A stretch of 64,000 bases of DNA from Clostridium sp. CAG:571 (GCA_000434015.1 HF999522.1:1-64000), one strand, 5' to 3'. Shown: positions 38,867 to 47,828, counted from the first letter of the stretch. The notes: generated by a model not told the origin, from the letters alone. Made by a program: numbers and translations.

Positions 38867-40576
38867 ATGATAGATTATAGGTGCGAGATAGCAAAAAAAA
38901 TATCAGATGTTACAAATATTTCAAAAGAAGAATTAGCTAATTACATAGAAAAGCCAAAAAACAGTGAAATGGGAGATTATGCATTTCCTTGTTTTAAGCT
39001 TGCAAAAGAATTAAAAAAGGCTCCAGCAATAATAGCAGAAGAGTTAAAAAACAATATGGATATAGATAAAAATTTAATAGAAAAAGTAGAAATAGTAGGA
39101 GGATACCTAAACTTTTATATAAATAAAGAAAGTTTAGCAAGAGAGGTAATAAAAGAATTCGATTTAAAAAAAGAAAAGTATGGTTCATCTAATGAAGGAG
39201 AAAATAAAAACGTAGTTATAGATTATTCATCTCCAAATATTGCAAAACCTTTTCATATTGGACATTTAAGGTCTACTGTAATAGGACAATCTCTATATAA
39301 TATATATAAATTTTTAGGCTATAATTCTATAGGAATTAATCATTTAGGTGATTGGGGAACTCAATTTGGTAAACTAATAGAAGGCTATAAAAGATGGGGA
39401 AAAGAATATAACATAGATAAAAATCCGATTGATGAATTAACAAAATTATATGTAAGAATTAATGAAGAATGTAAAAAAGATGAGAGTGTATTAGAAGAAT
39501 GCAGAAAGAACTTTAAAAAGTTAGAAGATGGAGACAAAACTTGTGTAGAGTTATGGAAAAAATTTAGAGAGGTAAGTTTAAAGGAATTCCAAAAAGTATA
39601 TGATATATTAGGAACAAAATTTGAATCTGTATGTGGAGAATCTTTTTATACAGACAAGATGCCAGAAATAGTAGAAATGCTAGAAAAGTCTGGAAAACTA
39701 ATAGAATCACAAGGAGCTAAAGTAGTAGATTTAGAAGAAAAAAATATGCCACCATGCATAATAATAAAATCAAACAAATCAACAACATATGAAACACGTG
39801 ATTTAGCAGCAATATTATATAGAGCAAGAACATATGATTTCTGCAAAGCAATATATGTAACTTCATATGAACAAATATTACACTTTGAACAAATATTTGA
39901 AGTAGCAAAATTACTAGACATGAATGAAAAGTATAAAGAAAATTTAGTACATGTACCTTTTGGAATGGTTAGACTAAAAGAAGGTAAAATGTCAACTAGA
40001 GAAGGAAATATTATAAAGTTAGAAGATTTATTAAATGAAGCGGTTTCAAGAGTAGAAAAAATAATAGAAGAAAAAAATCCGGAATTAGAAAATAAAAAAG
40101 AAATTGCTAAAAAAGTTGGGATAGGCGCAGTAATATTTAATGATTTATCAAATAGTAGAATTAAAGATGAAATTTTTGATTGGGATACAATGTTAAACTT
40201 TAACGGAGAAACAGGTCCTTATATTCAATATATTTATGTAAGAACAAAAAGTGTACTAAATAAAGCAGGATATATACCAAAAATTGAAGATGTAAAAATA
40301 GATAATTTATTAGATAAAAGTTCTATGGAAGTATTAAAACTAATATATAGTTTTAATGAAATAGTTAAACTTTCAATAAGTAAAAATGAACCATATATTA
40401 TTGCAAGATTTCTAATAGATTTAGCTAAGGCATATAGTGTTTTTTATACAGAAAATCAAATAATGATAGAAAATACTGAAATAAAAGATGCAAGAATATA
40501 TTTAACTTATATGGTAAATGTAGTTTTAGAAACAGGAGCAAATTTACTTGGTATACAAATGCCAGAAAGAATGTAA
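38867..40576 (+). CDS. argS: Arginyl-tRNA synthetase
   Basis: Class I synthetase. The N-terminal Arg-specific domain (residues 1-85) is followed by the HIGH motif in SPNIAKPFHIGHLRST, then the KMSKS-like GKMSTREG, and the DALR anticodon-binding domain to the C-terminus. It charges every tRNA-Arg, so it is relevant to the fate of CGG. I prefer the ATG at 38867 (8 bp after GAAAGAGG). GTG at 38831 lies upstream of the ribosome binding site, and ATG 38861 is too close to it. About 569 residues. Confidence 0.93.
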   Translation: MIDYRCEIAKKISDVTNISKEELANYIEKPKNSEMGDYAFPCFKLAKELKKAPAIIAEELKNNMDIDKNLIEKVEIVGGYLNFYINKESLAREVIKEFDLKKEKYGSSNEGENKNVVIDYSSPNIAKPFHIGHLRSTVIGQSLYNIYKFLGYNSIGINHLGDWGTQFGKLIEGYKRWGKEYNIDKNPIDELTKLYVRINEECKKDESVLEECRKNFKKLEDGDKTCVELWKKFREVSLKEFQKVYDILGTKFESVCGESFYTDKMPEIVEMLEKSGKLIESQGAKVVDLEEKNMPPCIIIKSNKSTTYETRDLAAILYRARTYDFCKAIYVTSYEQILHFEQIFEVAKLLDMNEKYKENLVHVPFGMVRLKEGKMSTREGNIIKLEDLLNEAVSRVEKIIEEKNPELENKKEIAKKVGIGAVIFNDLSNSRIKDEIFDWDTMLNFNGETGPYIQYIYVRTKSVLNKAGYIPKIEDVKIDNLLDKSSMEVLKLIYSFNEIVKLSISKNEPYIIARFLIDLAKAYSVFYTENQIMIENTEIKDARIYLTYMVNVVLETGANLLGIQMPERM

Positions 40577-40606
40577 TAATGGTGATGAAGTAAAGAATAT
40601 ATTAAG

Positions 40607-40637
40607 AAAGAGTAAATTTAAATTTTGCTCTTTTTTA
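40607..40637 (+). terminator. argS terminator
   Basis: An imperfect stem (AAAGAGTAAAT against ATTTTGCTCTTT) is followed by a T-run. Confidence 0.65.
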
Positions 40638-40670
40638 TTATTTTTGGGGGAGATATAAGAAAGAGTAAAA

Positions 40671-40726
40671 TTGACATAATGTGTAAGAAGGTGTATAATA
40701 TAAGAAGTTACATTAGATTATGTAAC
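40671..40726 (+). promoter_or_regulatory. Consensus promoter plus inverted-repeat operator, module 1
   Basis: TTGACA (40671-40676), 17 bp, TATAAT (40694-40699) is a perfect consensus. Immediately downstream is GTTACAT-n6-ATGTAAC (40707-40726), an operator-like inverted repeat. The arrangement is repeated in module 2 at 41574. Confidence 0.75.
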
Positions 40727-40770
40727 ATGTACGTAATCCGAATTCGTTAAAGCCAAAAGGAGGTATTACA

Positions 40771-41325
40771 ATGGCTAAAAGACGAACTCATCTGGAGATC
40801 GAAATGGATATCCGGAAAATCATCAAATACAGCATCTTGGGCAAAGATAGAATTTGCACGATGCAAGAATTGGCAGATCTGCTGAAAATTTCAAAAAATC
40901 AGTTGTTGTACACACTGAAAGTAATGAAAAACCAGTCTGCAAAGCAGGGCGAAGAACTGAAAGACTCAGTAAAGCGCCTGGAAAGCAATTTGCGAAGAGG
41001 TAAGACACAAACGATTTCCTTTCCAAACCAAACAACTCTTGGGATGGTCTACGGACAGCCAAAATTAACAGGACTTTTTTTGAAACCTGTGCTTTTGGAT
41101 TTGGTAATTGTTCAAGGTCTTTTTACCCCAAACAGAAGAGACATCATTTATGTTGTCGAAGAGAAAAGCCGACAGAAGTTCGATGTAAAACTTGAAGTTA
41201 AACAGTATCTTGTGTTAGATTTTTTGTACCAAGAAGACCTGATGAAGCTTGAAGTATTGCAAATGGACCAATATGTCGTAAACTCTGTATCTGAACTGCA
41301 AGAGAAGCTGGGACGGCGTTTTTGA
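40771..41325 (+). CDS. Unknown HTH-like protein, module 1 (foreign codon use, contains CGG Arg)
   Basis: I do not recognise this family. It has 184 residues: a basic start (MAKRRTHLEIEMDIRK), a predicted helix-turn-helix region at about residues 28-55 (TMQELADLLKISKNQLLYTLKVM), and a beta-rich C-terminal half. It is about 30% identical by eye to the protein at 41672 and shares its promoter/operator. The base composition is clearly richer in G+C than the neighbours (CTG, GAG and GCC codons). Two in-frame CGG codons (40813 and 41314) sit where Arg is plausible, so the gene has not been adapted to the host's CGG avoidance. Possibly a self-regulated repressor. Confidence 0.7.
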   Translation: MAKRRTHLEIEMDIRKIIKYSILGKDRICTMQELADLLKISKNQLLYTLKVMKNQSAKQGEELKDSVKRLESNLRRGKTQTISFPNQTTLGMVYGQPKLTGLFLKPVLLDLVIVQGLFTPNRRDIIYVVEEKSRQKFDVKLEVKQYLVLDFLYQEDLMKLEVLQMDQYVVNSVSELQEKLGRRF

Positions 41326-41372
41326 GAAAGTAAAGCCTGAGGCAATTTGATTTTGATGGTTTAGCTAAAAAT

Positions 41373-41422
41373 GGCTCTCGTGTAAATTACCGTAAGGTGA
41401 TTGAAACGGGAGCTGTTTTTAT
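41373..41422 (+). terminator. Terminator with conserved loop, module 1
   Basis: The outer stem GGCTCTCGT/ACGGGAGCT (41373-41381 and 41406-41414) encloses a smaller stem ATTACC-n4-GGTGAT, with T-run after. The rest of the 346-bp gap to module 2 is ordinary AT-rich sequence without a gene, apart from the module 2 promoter. The loop is conserved in module 2. Confidence 0.75.
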
Positions 41423-41573
41423 ATAATAGAGATTTATCTAAATTTATTATATAGAAAAGTTTTAGAAAAGATTAATGTAGAAAATTGAAATTTAATGTGT
41501 GGTTACTAATTATAAAATTAGAAAAAGAAAGTCTAGAGAAATAATAGCTAAAAAATAATAACATAGAAAGAAA

Positions 41574-41624
41574 TTGACATAATACGTGTAATGCTATATA
41601 ATATAATAAGTTACACTATGTAAC
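41574..41624 (+). promoter_or_regulatory. Consensus promoter plus inverted-repeat operator, module 2
   Basis: TTGACA (41574-41579), 17 bp, TATAAT (41597-41602), then GTTACA-n3-TGTAAC (41610-41624). It has the same half-site as module 1, with a loop three bases long instead of six. Confidence 0.75.
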
Positions 41625-41671
41625 ATTGTACGTAAGAAGTTCGTTTGACCAGCCAGGAGGAGGAATTACAC

Positions 41672-42271
41672 ATGGCTAAAAGACGAAGAACGAATCAGCA
41701 AATTAAAGCTGATATCCAAAAGTTGGAAGAGTTTTGGCTCAAATATAGAGGCAGAATAATTTCAATGGCGGAACTGGCAAAAACACAAGGCCTTTCAGAA
41801 GCACAATTAGACTACACGCTAAAAGTGATGAAAGAAAGATCTGTGGAAGAAGCGGCAATGGCAAAAGAAATCAAAGACTCCGTTAATCACCTTTCAAAAC
41901 TCACAAAAACAGCAGCAAAGCAGAAAGATTTGGTTTTTTCAACTAGCAGTAAATTGGGGATTAAGTATAGTCCTTCCAAAGTGAGTGGACTATTTATTGA
42001 TCCGACTTCACTTGATTTCATTTTGGAACAAGGGGCATTTAACCCGAGACCATTTGACATCATTTACTGGGTAGAAAAGAAAATTACAAGAAATTTTTGC
42101 AAAGTAAAGTATGCAAAGTATCTTGTACTTTCTGTTGCAACACAGAAAAGCAACAAACAAATATCTGTTATTGTTTTAGACTGTTTTGAGTGTTCTGAAG
42201 AAGAGATGGAAAAAAAGCTGGAGTACTATATAAGCGATGGTATAGATCGTTATATTATCTCCAGAGTTTGA
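41672..42271 (+). CDS. Unknown HTH-like protein, module 2
   Basis: A 199-residue paralogue of the module 1 protein with the same layout. It starts MAKRRRTNQQ, a predicted HTH is at about residues 30-58 (SMAELAKTQGLSEAQLDYTLKVM), and a C-terminal region has PFDIIYWVEKKI and a conserved KYLVLSV strand. The ATG at 41672 follows AGGAGGAGG. An upstream in-frame start at 41645 precedes this box and is unlikely. GC-richer than its surroundings. Where module 1 has CGG (DIRK) this copy has CAA (DIQK), and it has no in-frame CGG. Confidence 0.7.
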   Translation: MAKRRRTNQQIKADIQKLEEFWLKYRGRIISMAELAKTQGLSEAQLDYTLKVMKERSVEEAAMAKEIKDSVNHLSKLTKTAAKQKDLVFSTSSKLGIKYSPSKVSGLFIDPTSLDFILEQGAFNPRPFDIIYWVEKKITRNFCKVKYAKYLVLSVATQKSNKQISVIVLDCFECSEEEMEKKLEYYISDGIDRYIISRV

Positions 42272-42297
42272 TTAGTTGATTTGATTTTGCCGAAAAT

Positions 42298-42347
42298 GGC
42301 TCTCGTAGAGATTACCACAAGGTGATTGAAACGAGAGTCGTTTTTTA
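42298..42347 (+). terminator. Terminator with conserved loop, module 2
   Basis: The stem GGCTCTCGT/ACGAGAGTC (42298-42306 and 42331-42339) encloses ATTACC-n4-GGTGATTGAA, as in module 1, followed by TTTTTTATAA. Confidence 0.8.
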
Positions 42348-42395
42348 TAAATAAGAAAAATAAAAAAATAAGCATAAATATTGAAAAATAAAATA

Positions 42396-42438
42396 AATGC
42401 ACATAAATATTTAAAAAATTTATGTGCACATTTTATTT
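42396..42438. terminator. Bidirectional terminator before the LCP gene's 3' end
   Basis: An 11-bp inverted repeat (TGCACATAAAT/ATTTATGTGCA) is flanked by A/T runs on both sides. It serves chiefly the minus-strand LCP gene. Confidence 0.7.
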
Positions 42439-42443
42439 AAATT

Positions 42444-43505
42444 TTATCTATATCCTGTTTTATTAATAATGCTTGTACTAATATTTTTAACTGTATCGCT
42501 AGGATTATAATCTGTTTCATTAAATAAATCTTTATGTAATTTTGAAACATTTTCTTCCAAAGTAACAGGAACACCATACCATCTATCTAAAGTAATGCCT
42601 TTTACTTCGTAAGGCCAACCAATACTTTCATTAACATTAATATTTGTTAATTGTGGAAGCATACCAATTGCCTCATTAATATTAATATTAGTAGAAACAT
42701 GAGGGAGAATAGTATCTGATAAAGAATTAAGATCTGATACACTCATTGTTTTCGCTTTTTCAAATACAGCAATTAAAACATCTCTCATACGTTCGGTTCT
42801 TTTATAATCTCCACCTTCTGTATAACGAATTCTAGAATAAGCCAAAGCTTGTACACCGTTTAAAGTTTGCTTTCCTGTAGTTGTGATTTTTTGTGTAGAT
42901 GTACCAAATTGCTTATCAGCAGCAGTAATATAATTGTTTATATATTTTAATTCAGATTGTTCTATATTAATATCAACACCACCAACACTATCTACAACAG
43001 TGTGTACAGTATCAAAATTTACTGCAACGAATTCTGTAATATTTAAATCTAAGTTTTTATTTAAAGTGCTAAGTGCAAGTTTTGGTCCTCCATAAGAATA
43101 TGCATGAGTAACTTTATCAAGTCCATGACCATCAATATTTAAGTAAGTATCTCTATAAACAGAGGCAATTTTTACATTTTTTGTTTCTTGATTTAAACTA
43201 ATAATCATAATACAGTCGCTACGATTTCCTGTTCCAAAGCTATCTTCTCTAGCGTCAAGTCCAAGTAAAACTATATTACGATAGCCTTTCAAAGATTCAT
43301 TTACACCTGGATTAACTTCTATGTCGCTACTAGACAAATCGACATAATCCATTTTGTCCCATTTGTGCTTAGCCCAAAAATAACCAGAAACTCCAGCCAC
43401 TAAAACAAAAATTATAATGGCAATAAATATAATTAACAAAATTTTAGGAACTAATCCCATTTTCTTTTTTTCTTTTACTTCAGAATGTTTAGACAAAATT
43501 ATCAA
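42444..43505 (-). CDS. LytR-CpsA-Psr (LCP) family phosphotransferase
   Basis: One N-terminal membrane helix (residues 18-42) anchors an extracellular LCP domain. VLLGLDAREDSFGTGNRSDCIMIISLN holds the catalytic acidic/arginine cluster, and IASVYRDTYLNIDGHGLDKVTHAYSYGG follows. LCP enzymes attach teichoic acids or capsule polymers from undecaprenyl carriers to peptidoglycan. The nearby polysaccharide genes (44.3-45.4 and 53.7-63.7 kb) are the natural source of its substrate. Complete at 353 residues. Confidence 0.9.
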   Translation of the reverse strand: MIILSKHSEVKEKKKMGLVPKILLIIFIAIIIFVLVAGVSGYFWAKHKWDKMDYVDLSSSDIEVNPGVNESLKGYRNIVLLGLDAREDSFGTGNRSDCIMIISLNQETKNVKIASVYRDTYLNIDGHGLDKVTHAYSYGGPKLALSTLNKNLDLNITEFVAVNFDTVHTVVDSVGGVDINIEQSELKYINNYITAADKQFGTSTQKITTTGKQTLNGVQALAYSRIRYTEGGDYKRTERMRDVLIAVFEKAKTMSVSDLNSLSDTILPHVSTNININEAIGMLPQLTNINVNESIGWPYEVKGITLDRWYGVPVTLEENVSKLHKDLFNETDYNPSDTVKNISTSIINKTGYR

Positions 43506-43641
43506 CTTCTTTCTAAATAGATTTTTTATACATTATATAACAAATTAAAAAAAAGTAAAGAAAAATACTTTTAAAAGTTGTATGAAGAAAATAACTAGTA
43601 TATAATTTTATAAGAAATAAAATAAGGAGAATTAAAATACT

Positions 43642-44166
43642 ATGATACAAAAAAGAAAGATAAATATAAATAGAATGCTATTACTAATATTAATACTTAT
43701 AATTTTTATAACAATATTTCGTTTTTCTTCAGAAAATTCAACTAAATCTGAAGATACTAGTGGAAAAGTAGTAAATGCTGTAATAAAAATTAATCCAAAA
43801 AGTAAAAAGTTAAATGAATTAGAAAAAAAACGACTGGGAGAAAAAATGGTAAAGCCAATAAGAAAACTTGCACATTTTACTATATATATGATGTTAGGAA
43901 TTGCTGTTATGAATTATATGAATACATATAAAATGGATAACAAAAGAAGAATAATTTTAACCATTATAGTAGGTATGTTATATGCTACTTCTGATGAAAT
44001 ACATCAGTTTTTTGTGCCAGGAAGGAGTGCTGAAGTAAGAGATGTATGTATAGATACATTAGGGGTGATATGTGGAGTAATAATTGCAACAGTTGTAAAA
44101 AATACAATATTCGACAAAATTAGTAGTGAAGATTTTAAAAAAATAGAAGATATAAGCAGTAAATAA
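43642..44166 (+). CDS. VanZ-like family membrane protein
   Basis: A 174-residue membrane protein with the VanZ signature: RFSSENST after helix 1, then KLAHFTIYMMLGI and TSDEIHQFFVPGRSAEVRDVCIDTLG. VanZ relatives are four-helix proteins; one member gives teicoplanin resistance, but most are uncharacterised. A weak promoter (TTGTAT-17-TATAAT, 43578-43606) precedes it. Confidence 0.88.
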   Translation: MIQKRKININRMLLLILILIIFITIFRFSSENSTKSEDTSGKVVNAVIKINPKSKKLNELEKKRLGEKMVKPIRKLAHFTIYMMLGIAVMNYMNTYKMDNKRRIILTIIVGMLYATSDEIHQFFVPGRSAEVRDVCIDTLGVICGVIIATVVKNTIFDKISSEDFKKIEDISSK

Positions 44167-44216
44167 ATATAAAACACTAAAAATGGCTAAATTCTTAACA
44201 AATATGACATAAAAAC

Positions 44217-44245
44217 TTGAAATTTCTGTAAAATTCTAGTATAAT
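44217..44245 (+). promoter_or_regulatory. Promoter of the sugar-transferase operon
   Basis: TTGAAA, a 17-bp spacer and TATAAT lie 94 bp upstream of the first ORF of the polysaccharide initiation genes. Confidence 0.6.
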
Positions 44246-44339
44246 AATACTACTTGATGTTGTATGAACGAAAATAAAAAATGGAGTATAAAAATATAAA
44301 TAAAAGGATGTAAAAAATAAATATAGGGGATGATTTAAA

Positions 44340-44609
44340 ATGAATCTTGCTGAAGAAGATATATCTATATTAAATAAAGATGAAATGATATTGCTAAAAT
44401 CAGAAAAGAAACAAGATTTATTACAAAAGAAAGCTTTAAATATAATAAACAAAACAGGAAAGAGACTTATAGATATAATAGCTGGAATAGTAGGTACAAT
44501 TATGCTTATACCAATAACACTAATAATAGCTATTATTAATTTTTTTGAAAAAGATAAAAGATTAAAAGAATTTAATAAAACCACCTATGAACTAAAGGAG
44601 GTGGCATAA
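44340..44609 (+). CDS. Small membrane protein resembling the anchor of a sugar transferase
   Basis: An 89-residue protein with one membrane segment. Residues 38-72 (INKTGKRLIDIIAGIVGTIMLIPITLIIAII) mirror the anchor of the next protein (IIKRVFDILCSIFGIFMLIPISLV), followed by an acidic/basic tail instead of the catalytic domain. It ends directly before the start of that gene and carries its ribosome binding site. It is either a truncated duplicate or a regulatory subunit. I cannot decide. Confidence 0.55.
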   Translation: MNLAEEDISILNKDEMILLKSEKKQDLLQKKALNIINKTGKRLIDIIAGIVGTIMLIPITLIIAIINFFEKDKRLKEFNKTTYELKEVA

Positions 44610-45368
44610 ATGATGACAGTAAAATCTACAGTTTTAGAGATGGAAGAAAACAAAAAAAGTCAAAATGAAATTATTGAAATACCTGTTCAAGAAAATGTTG
44701 TATTACCTATAAACTTAAAAAAAACAGAGTCAACTTTTTCTAGAATAGAAAGAATAACATATTTTATTATAAAAAGAGTATTTGATATATTGTGTTCTAT
44801 ATTTGGAATATTTATGTTAATTCCAATATCATTAGTGACAAAAATATGTTATATAGCAGTGGGAGATAAGAAATCTATTTTTTACAAACAAAAAAGAGTG
44901 GGAAAAAATGGAAAAATTATATATATATATAAATTTAGAAGTATGGTTTATAATGCAGACGAAGTTTTAAATGAATTATTAAAAGATCCTAAATATAGAA
45001 AAGAATGGGATATAAATCAAAAGTTTGAAAATGATCCTAGAGTAACAAAAATAGGAAAAATATTAAGAAAAACATCTTTGGATGAAATACCACAGTTTAT
45101 TAATGTACTTAAAGGTGATATGTCATTAATAGGACCTAGACCACTTGTTGAAGGAGAACTTGATCAACATAGAGGAAATCATCAAATATATGAAAGTGTT
45201 CGTCCCGGAATCAGCGGATGGTGGGCATCTCACGGCAGATCTGCAACTACTTATGAGAAGAGATTGGATTTAGAATATTATTATTGTAAAAATTGTAGTT
45301 TATTATTAGATATAAAATGTATTATTGCTACAATAAAAGTTGTAATATTTAGAGATGGAGCTAAATAA
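44610..45368 (+). CDS. Initiating sugar-phosphate transferase (undecaprenyl-phosphate)
   Basis: A bacterial sugar transferase (WbaP/PglC-like). Residues 46-80 form the membrane anchor. The catalytic domain has FYKQKRVGKNGKIIYIYKFRSM, DPRVTKIGKILRKTSLDEIPQFINVLKGDMSLIGPRPL and RPGISGWWASHGR. It loads the first sugar phosphate onto undecaprenyl phosphate. An ATG at 44613 is an alternative start. It is separated from the glycosyltransferases at 53.7 kb by the decayed conjugative element, which probably inserted into the polysaccharide locus. Confidence 0.9.
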   Translation: MMTVKSTVLEMEENKKSQNEIIEIPVQENVVLPINLKKTESTFSRIERITYFIIKRVFDILCSIFGIFMLIPISLVTKICYIAVGDKKSIFYKQKRVGKNGKIIYIYKFRSMVYNADEVLNELLKDPKYRKEWDINQKFENDPRVTKIGKILRKTSLDEIPQFINVLKGDMSLIGPRPLVEGELDQHRGNHQIYESVRPGISGWWASHGRSATTYEKRLDLEYYYCKNCSLLLDIKCIIATIKVVIFRDGAK

Positions 45369-45422
45369 TATAGAGATAATTGATAAAATTATTTCTATTT
45401 AATTTATATAAATAAATTTTAG

Positions 45423-45453
45423 GAGTTAGTAGTAAAATACTAGCTCTTTTTTT
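45423..45453 (+). terminator. Terminator behind the sugar transferase
   Basis: GAG-TTAGTA-n6-TACTAG-CTC stem with TTTTTTT tail. The foreign element starts soon after. Confidence 0.8.
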
Positions 45454-45527
45454 GTTAAAAGTCCTTTCAAAATTACACATGCCACTTTTTAGGTGGCTAT
45501 ATTTAAAAAGAAAGGAGATGATGAAAA

Positions 45528-46298
45528 ATGTCTAAATGTGAAGTAATTGCTATTGCAAATCAAAAAGGTGGTGTAGGTAAAACTACTACAACATTTAATC
45601 TTGGAGAGGCACTTGCTAGTCAAGGTAAAAAGGTATTGCTAATAGATGAAGATCCACAAAGTAATTTAACTACTTATATGGGATGGGAAGATGAAGAAAT
45701 TAAGACTTCCATAAATGATGTATTCTTAAATACTTTAAATGGTAAAGAAACAGATTTTAGTGAATGTATAAAACATTATAATGAAAATCTAGATTTATTG
45801 CCGAGTGATATTCAATTAGCAAATACAGATACCATTTTAGTTGGAGCAATGAGTAGAGAATACACATTAAGAAATTCAATTAAAAATATCAAAGATAATT
45901 ATGACTATATATTAATTGATACACAATCATCATTAGGTATGTTACCAATTAATGCTCTAGCGTGTGCAGATAAAGTAATAATTCCAGTACAACCACAATT
46001 CTTTGCAGCAAAAGGAATGACACGGTTATTATCAACCATTATGAAGATAAGGCAACAAATTAATCCTAATCTAAAGTTAGATGGTATAGTAATAACATTG
46101 TCAGATACTAGAACTAATTTTACAAAAGATATATACACACAATTAAAAGAGAGTTATGGAAATGTAATTAAGATTTATGATACACAGATACCAAGAGCAA
46201 TAAAAGTAGCAGAGGCTTATTCATCTCTTGCGAGGGAGGTGTTATCTAATGGAAAAGAAAGAAACAAAAATGCAAATTCCAAAGATTACACTAGATGA
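45528..46298 (+). CDS. parA: ParA-family partition ATPase of the conjugative element
   Basis: A deviant Walker A (ANQKGGVGKTTTTFNLGEAL, residues 8-27) and Walker A' (YILIDTQSSLG) define a ParA/Soj ATPase. 256 residues, likely intact. An in-frame CGG (46023-46025, codon 166, MTRLL) has no frame change after it, so this foreign gene treats CGG as an ordinary codon. A small hairpin (GCCAC/GTGGC) and GAAAGGAG lie upstream. The 3' end overlaps parB by about 50 bp. Confidence 0.88.
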   Translation: MSKCEVIAIANQKGGVGKTTTTFNLGEALASQGKKVLLIDEDPQSNLTTYMGWEDEEIKTSINDVFLNTLNGKETDFSECIKHYNENLDLLPSDIQLANTDTILVGAMSREYTLRNSIKNIKDNYDYILIDTQSSLGMLPINALACADKVIIPVQPQFFAAKGMTRLLSTIMKIRQQINPNLKLDGIVITLSDTRTNFTKDIYTQLKESYGNVIKIYDTQIPRAIKVAEAYSSLAREVLSNGKERNKNANSKDYTR

Positions 46299-47238
46299 TT
46301 TATTTACAACACAAGAGCAAAGAGATAATGCTAAATTGGAGAAGATTATTGATATTAAAATAAGTGATATGGATGATTTTCCAAATCATCCATTTAAAGT
46401 TATTGATAACGAAGAAATGGAACTGATGAAAGAAAGTATTATTGATAATGGAGTATTAGTACTTGCACTTGTTAGACCAAAAGCAGATGGTAAATATGAA
46501 ATGATTTCTGGACATAGAAGAAAGTTTGCAAGTGAATTAGCATTTAAAGAAACTATGCCTTGTATTGTTAGAGATTTATCAGATGATGAGGCTATTATTA
46601 TTATGGTTGATAGTAATATGCAAAGGGAAGAAATATTGCCTAGTGAAAGAGCATTTGCTTATAAAATGAAATTAGAAACACTTAATCATCAATGTAAAAG
46701 AAATGATTTAACTTCTGGACAAGTTGGCCAAAAGTTAAATAGTAGAAAATTACTTGCTGAAACAAGTGAAGATAGTGCAAGACAAATTCAAAGATATATT
46801 CGTCTAACAAATCTTATTCCAGAACTACTAGACAAAGTAGATGAAAAGATTATTGCGTTTAATCCAGCAGTTGAATTGTCATACCTAAAAGAAGAAGAAC
46901 AAGAAAATATTGAAGAAGAAATAGTTCCAGAATTTACTAAAAAGAAAATGAGTAAGGTTAATACTTTTGATATTCATCCAGAAATTAGTATGAATGATAG
47001 AAATCAATATAGAATTACTGATAATAATTTAGGAGTAGATACACCTAAAAATAGGTTTAGTAATAATATTGAGGCAATTAAAGTATTAAAGAAATGTGAA
47101 GAAGAAAATAGATTTGCTACAAAAGAGGAACAAGAAATATTATCAAAATATGTTGGCTGGGGAGTTTTATCTCAAGCATTTAAAGAAGATGATTCATCTT
47201 GGAGTAATGAAAACTTGTGGCTCATTAACAGAAGTTAA
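46249..47238 (+). pseudogene. ParB-like protein fused by deletion to the start of an SNF2/methylase protein
   Basis: Residues 1-215 are a ParB-type nuclease/partition domain (SGHRRKFASELAFKETMPCIV, then the HTH-like region and PAVELSYLKEEEQ). From there the sequence switches in frame to the N-terminal region of the large polyvalent helicase/methylase of such elements (LGVDTPKNRFSNNIEAIKVL, FATKEEQEILSKYVGWG). It then ends abruptly at a second junction (WLINRS, stop). Two internal deletions explain the chimera. The ParB part may still fold. Confidence 0.7.
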
Positions 47239-47828
47239 GAAACCAGAACATGCTTTAAAACTATTCATAAGATTCGCTATTGCAAAGATAGTAGTAACTT
47301 ATGGAATGGATTTACTCTTATCAATATTTAAAATAGTTCAAGGTGTAATATCCAACAATAATGACAACGGCAGGATTTAATAGTGCTTCTGCTACTACAC
47401 TTCCAAATGAAATAATAACGGCAGTAGAAAATTGTGGATTTTTTGAATCTGTACCATTATGGACAGTAACTTTAATTGGTGGACTTGTAGTAACAGTCTT
47501 ATCTTTTATTATGATAATGACCGTATATGGAAGATTTTTTTAATTGTATTTATATACAGCAATAGCACCAATACATTTATCAACTTTTGCAGGAGAACCT
47601 ACACAACAAGTTGGTAAAAGTTTTCTTAAATCATATTGTGCAGTTTGTTTAGAGGGAACAATTATAGTTCTTGCTTGTATAATCTTCTCATTATTTGCCT
47701 CAACACCACCAGTAATTGATACTGACGCAACAGCAGTAACTCAAGTATGGAAATATATAGGAGAACTTGTATTTAATATGTTAGTTCTGGTAGGAACTAT
47801 TAAATTGTCAGATAGAGTAGTAAGATAA
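47216..47828 (+). pseudogene. TrbL/VirB6-like conjugation membrane protein, broken
   Basis: The 5' part was lost at the deletion junction with the SNF2 fragment. The remainder (KPEHALKLFIRFAIAKIVVTYGMDL..., then TTAGFNSASATTLPNEI..., then PIHLSTFAGEPTQQVGKSFLKSY) is a typical multi-helix TrbL-like protein. It carries a one-base C insertion near 47352 that is not before GG, and an in-frame TAA at 47541. A true pseudogene. Confidence 0.75.

Noticed and set aside
41380..42335. Repeated GGTGATTGAAAC as CRISPR repeats
   Set aside because: Only two copies, about 925 bp apart, each inside a terminator hairpin; no spacer array and no cas genes.
47340..47365. Frame break in the TrbL-like gene as a tenth recoding site
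   Set aside because: The extra C stands before AACA, not GG, and the gene also has an in-frame stop and a lost 5' end.
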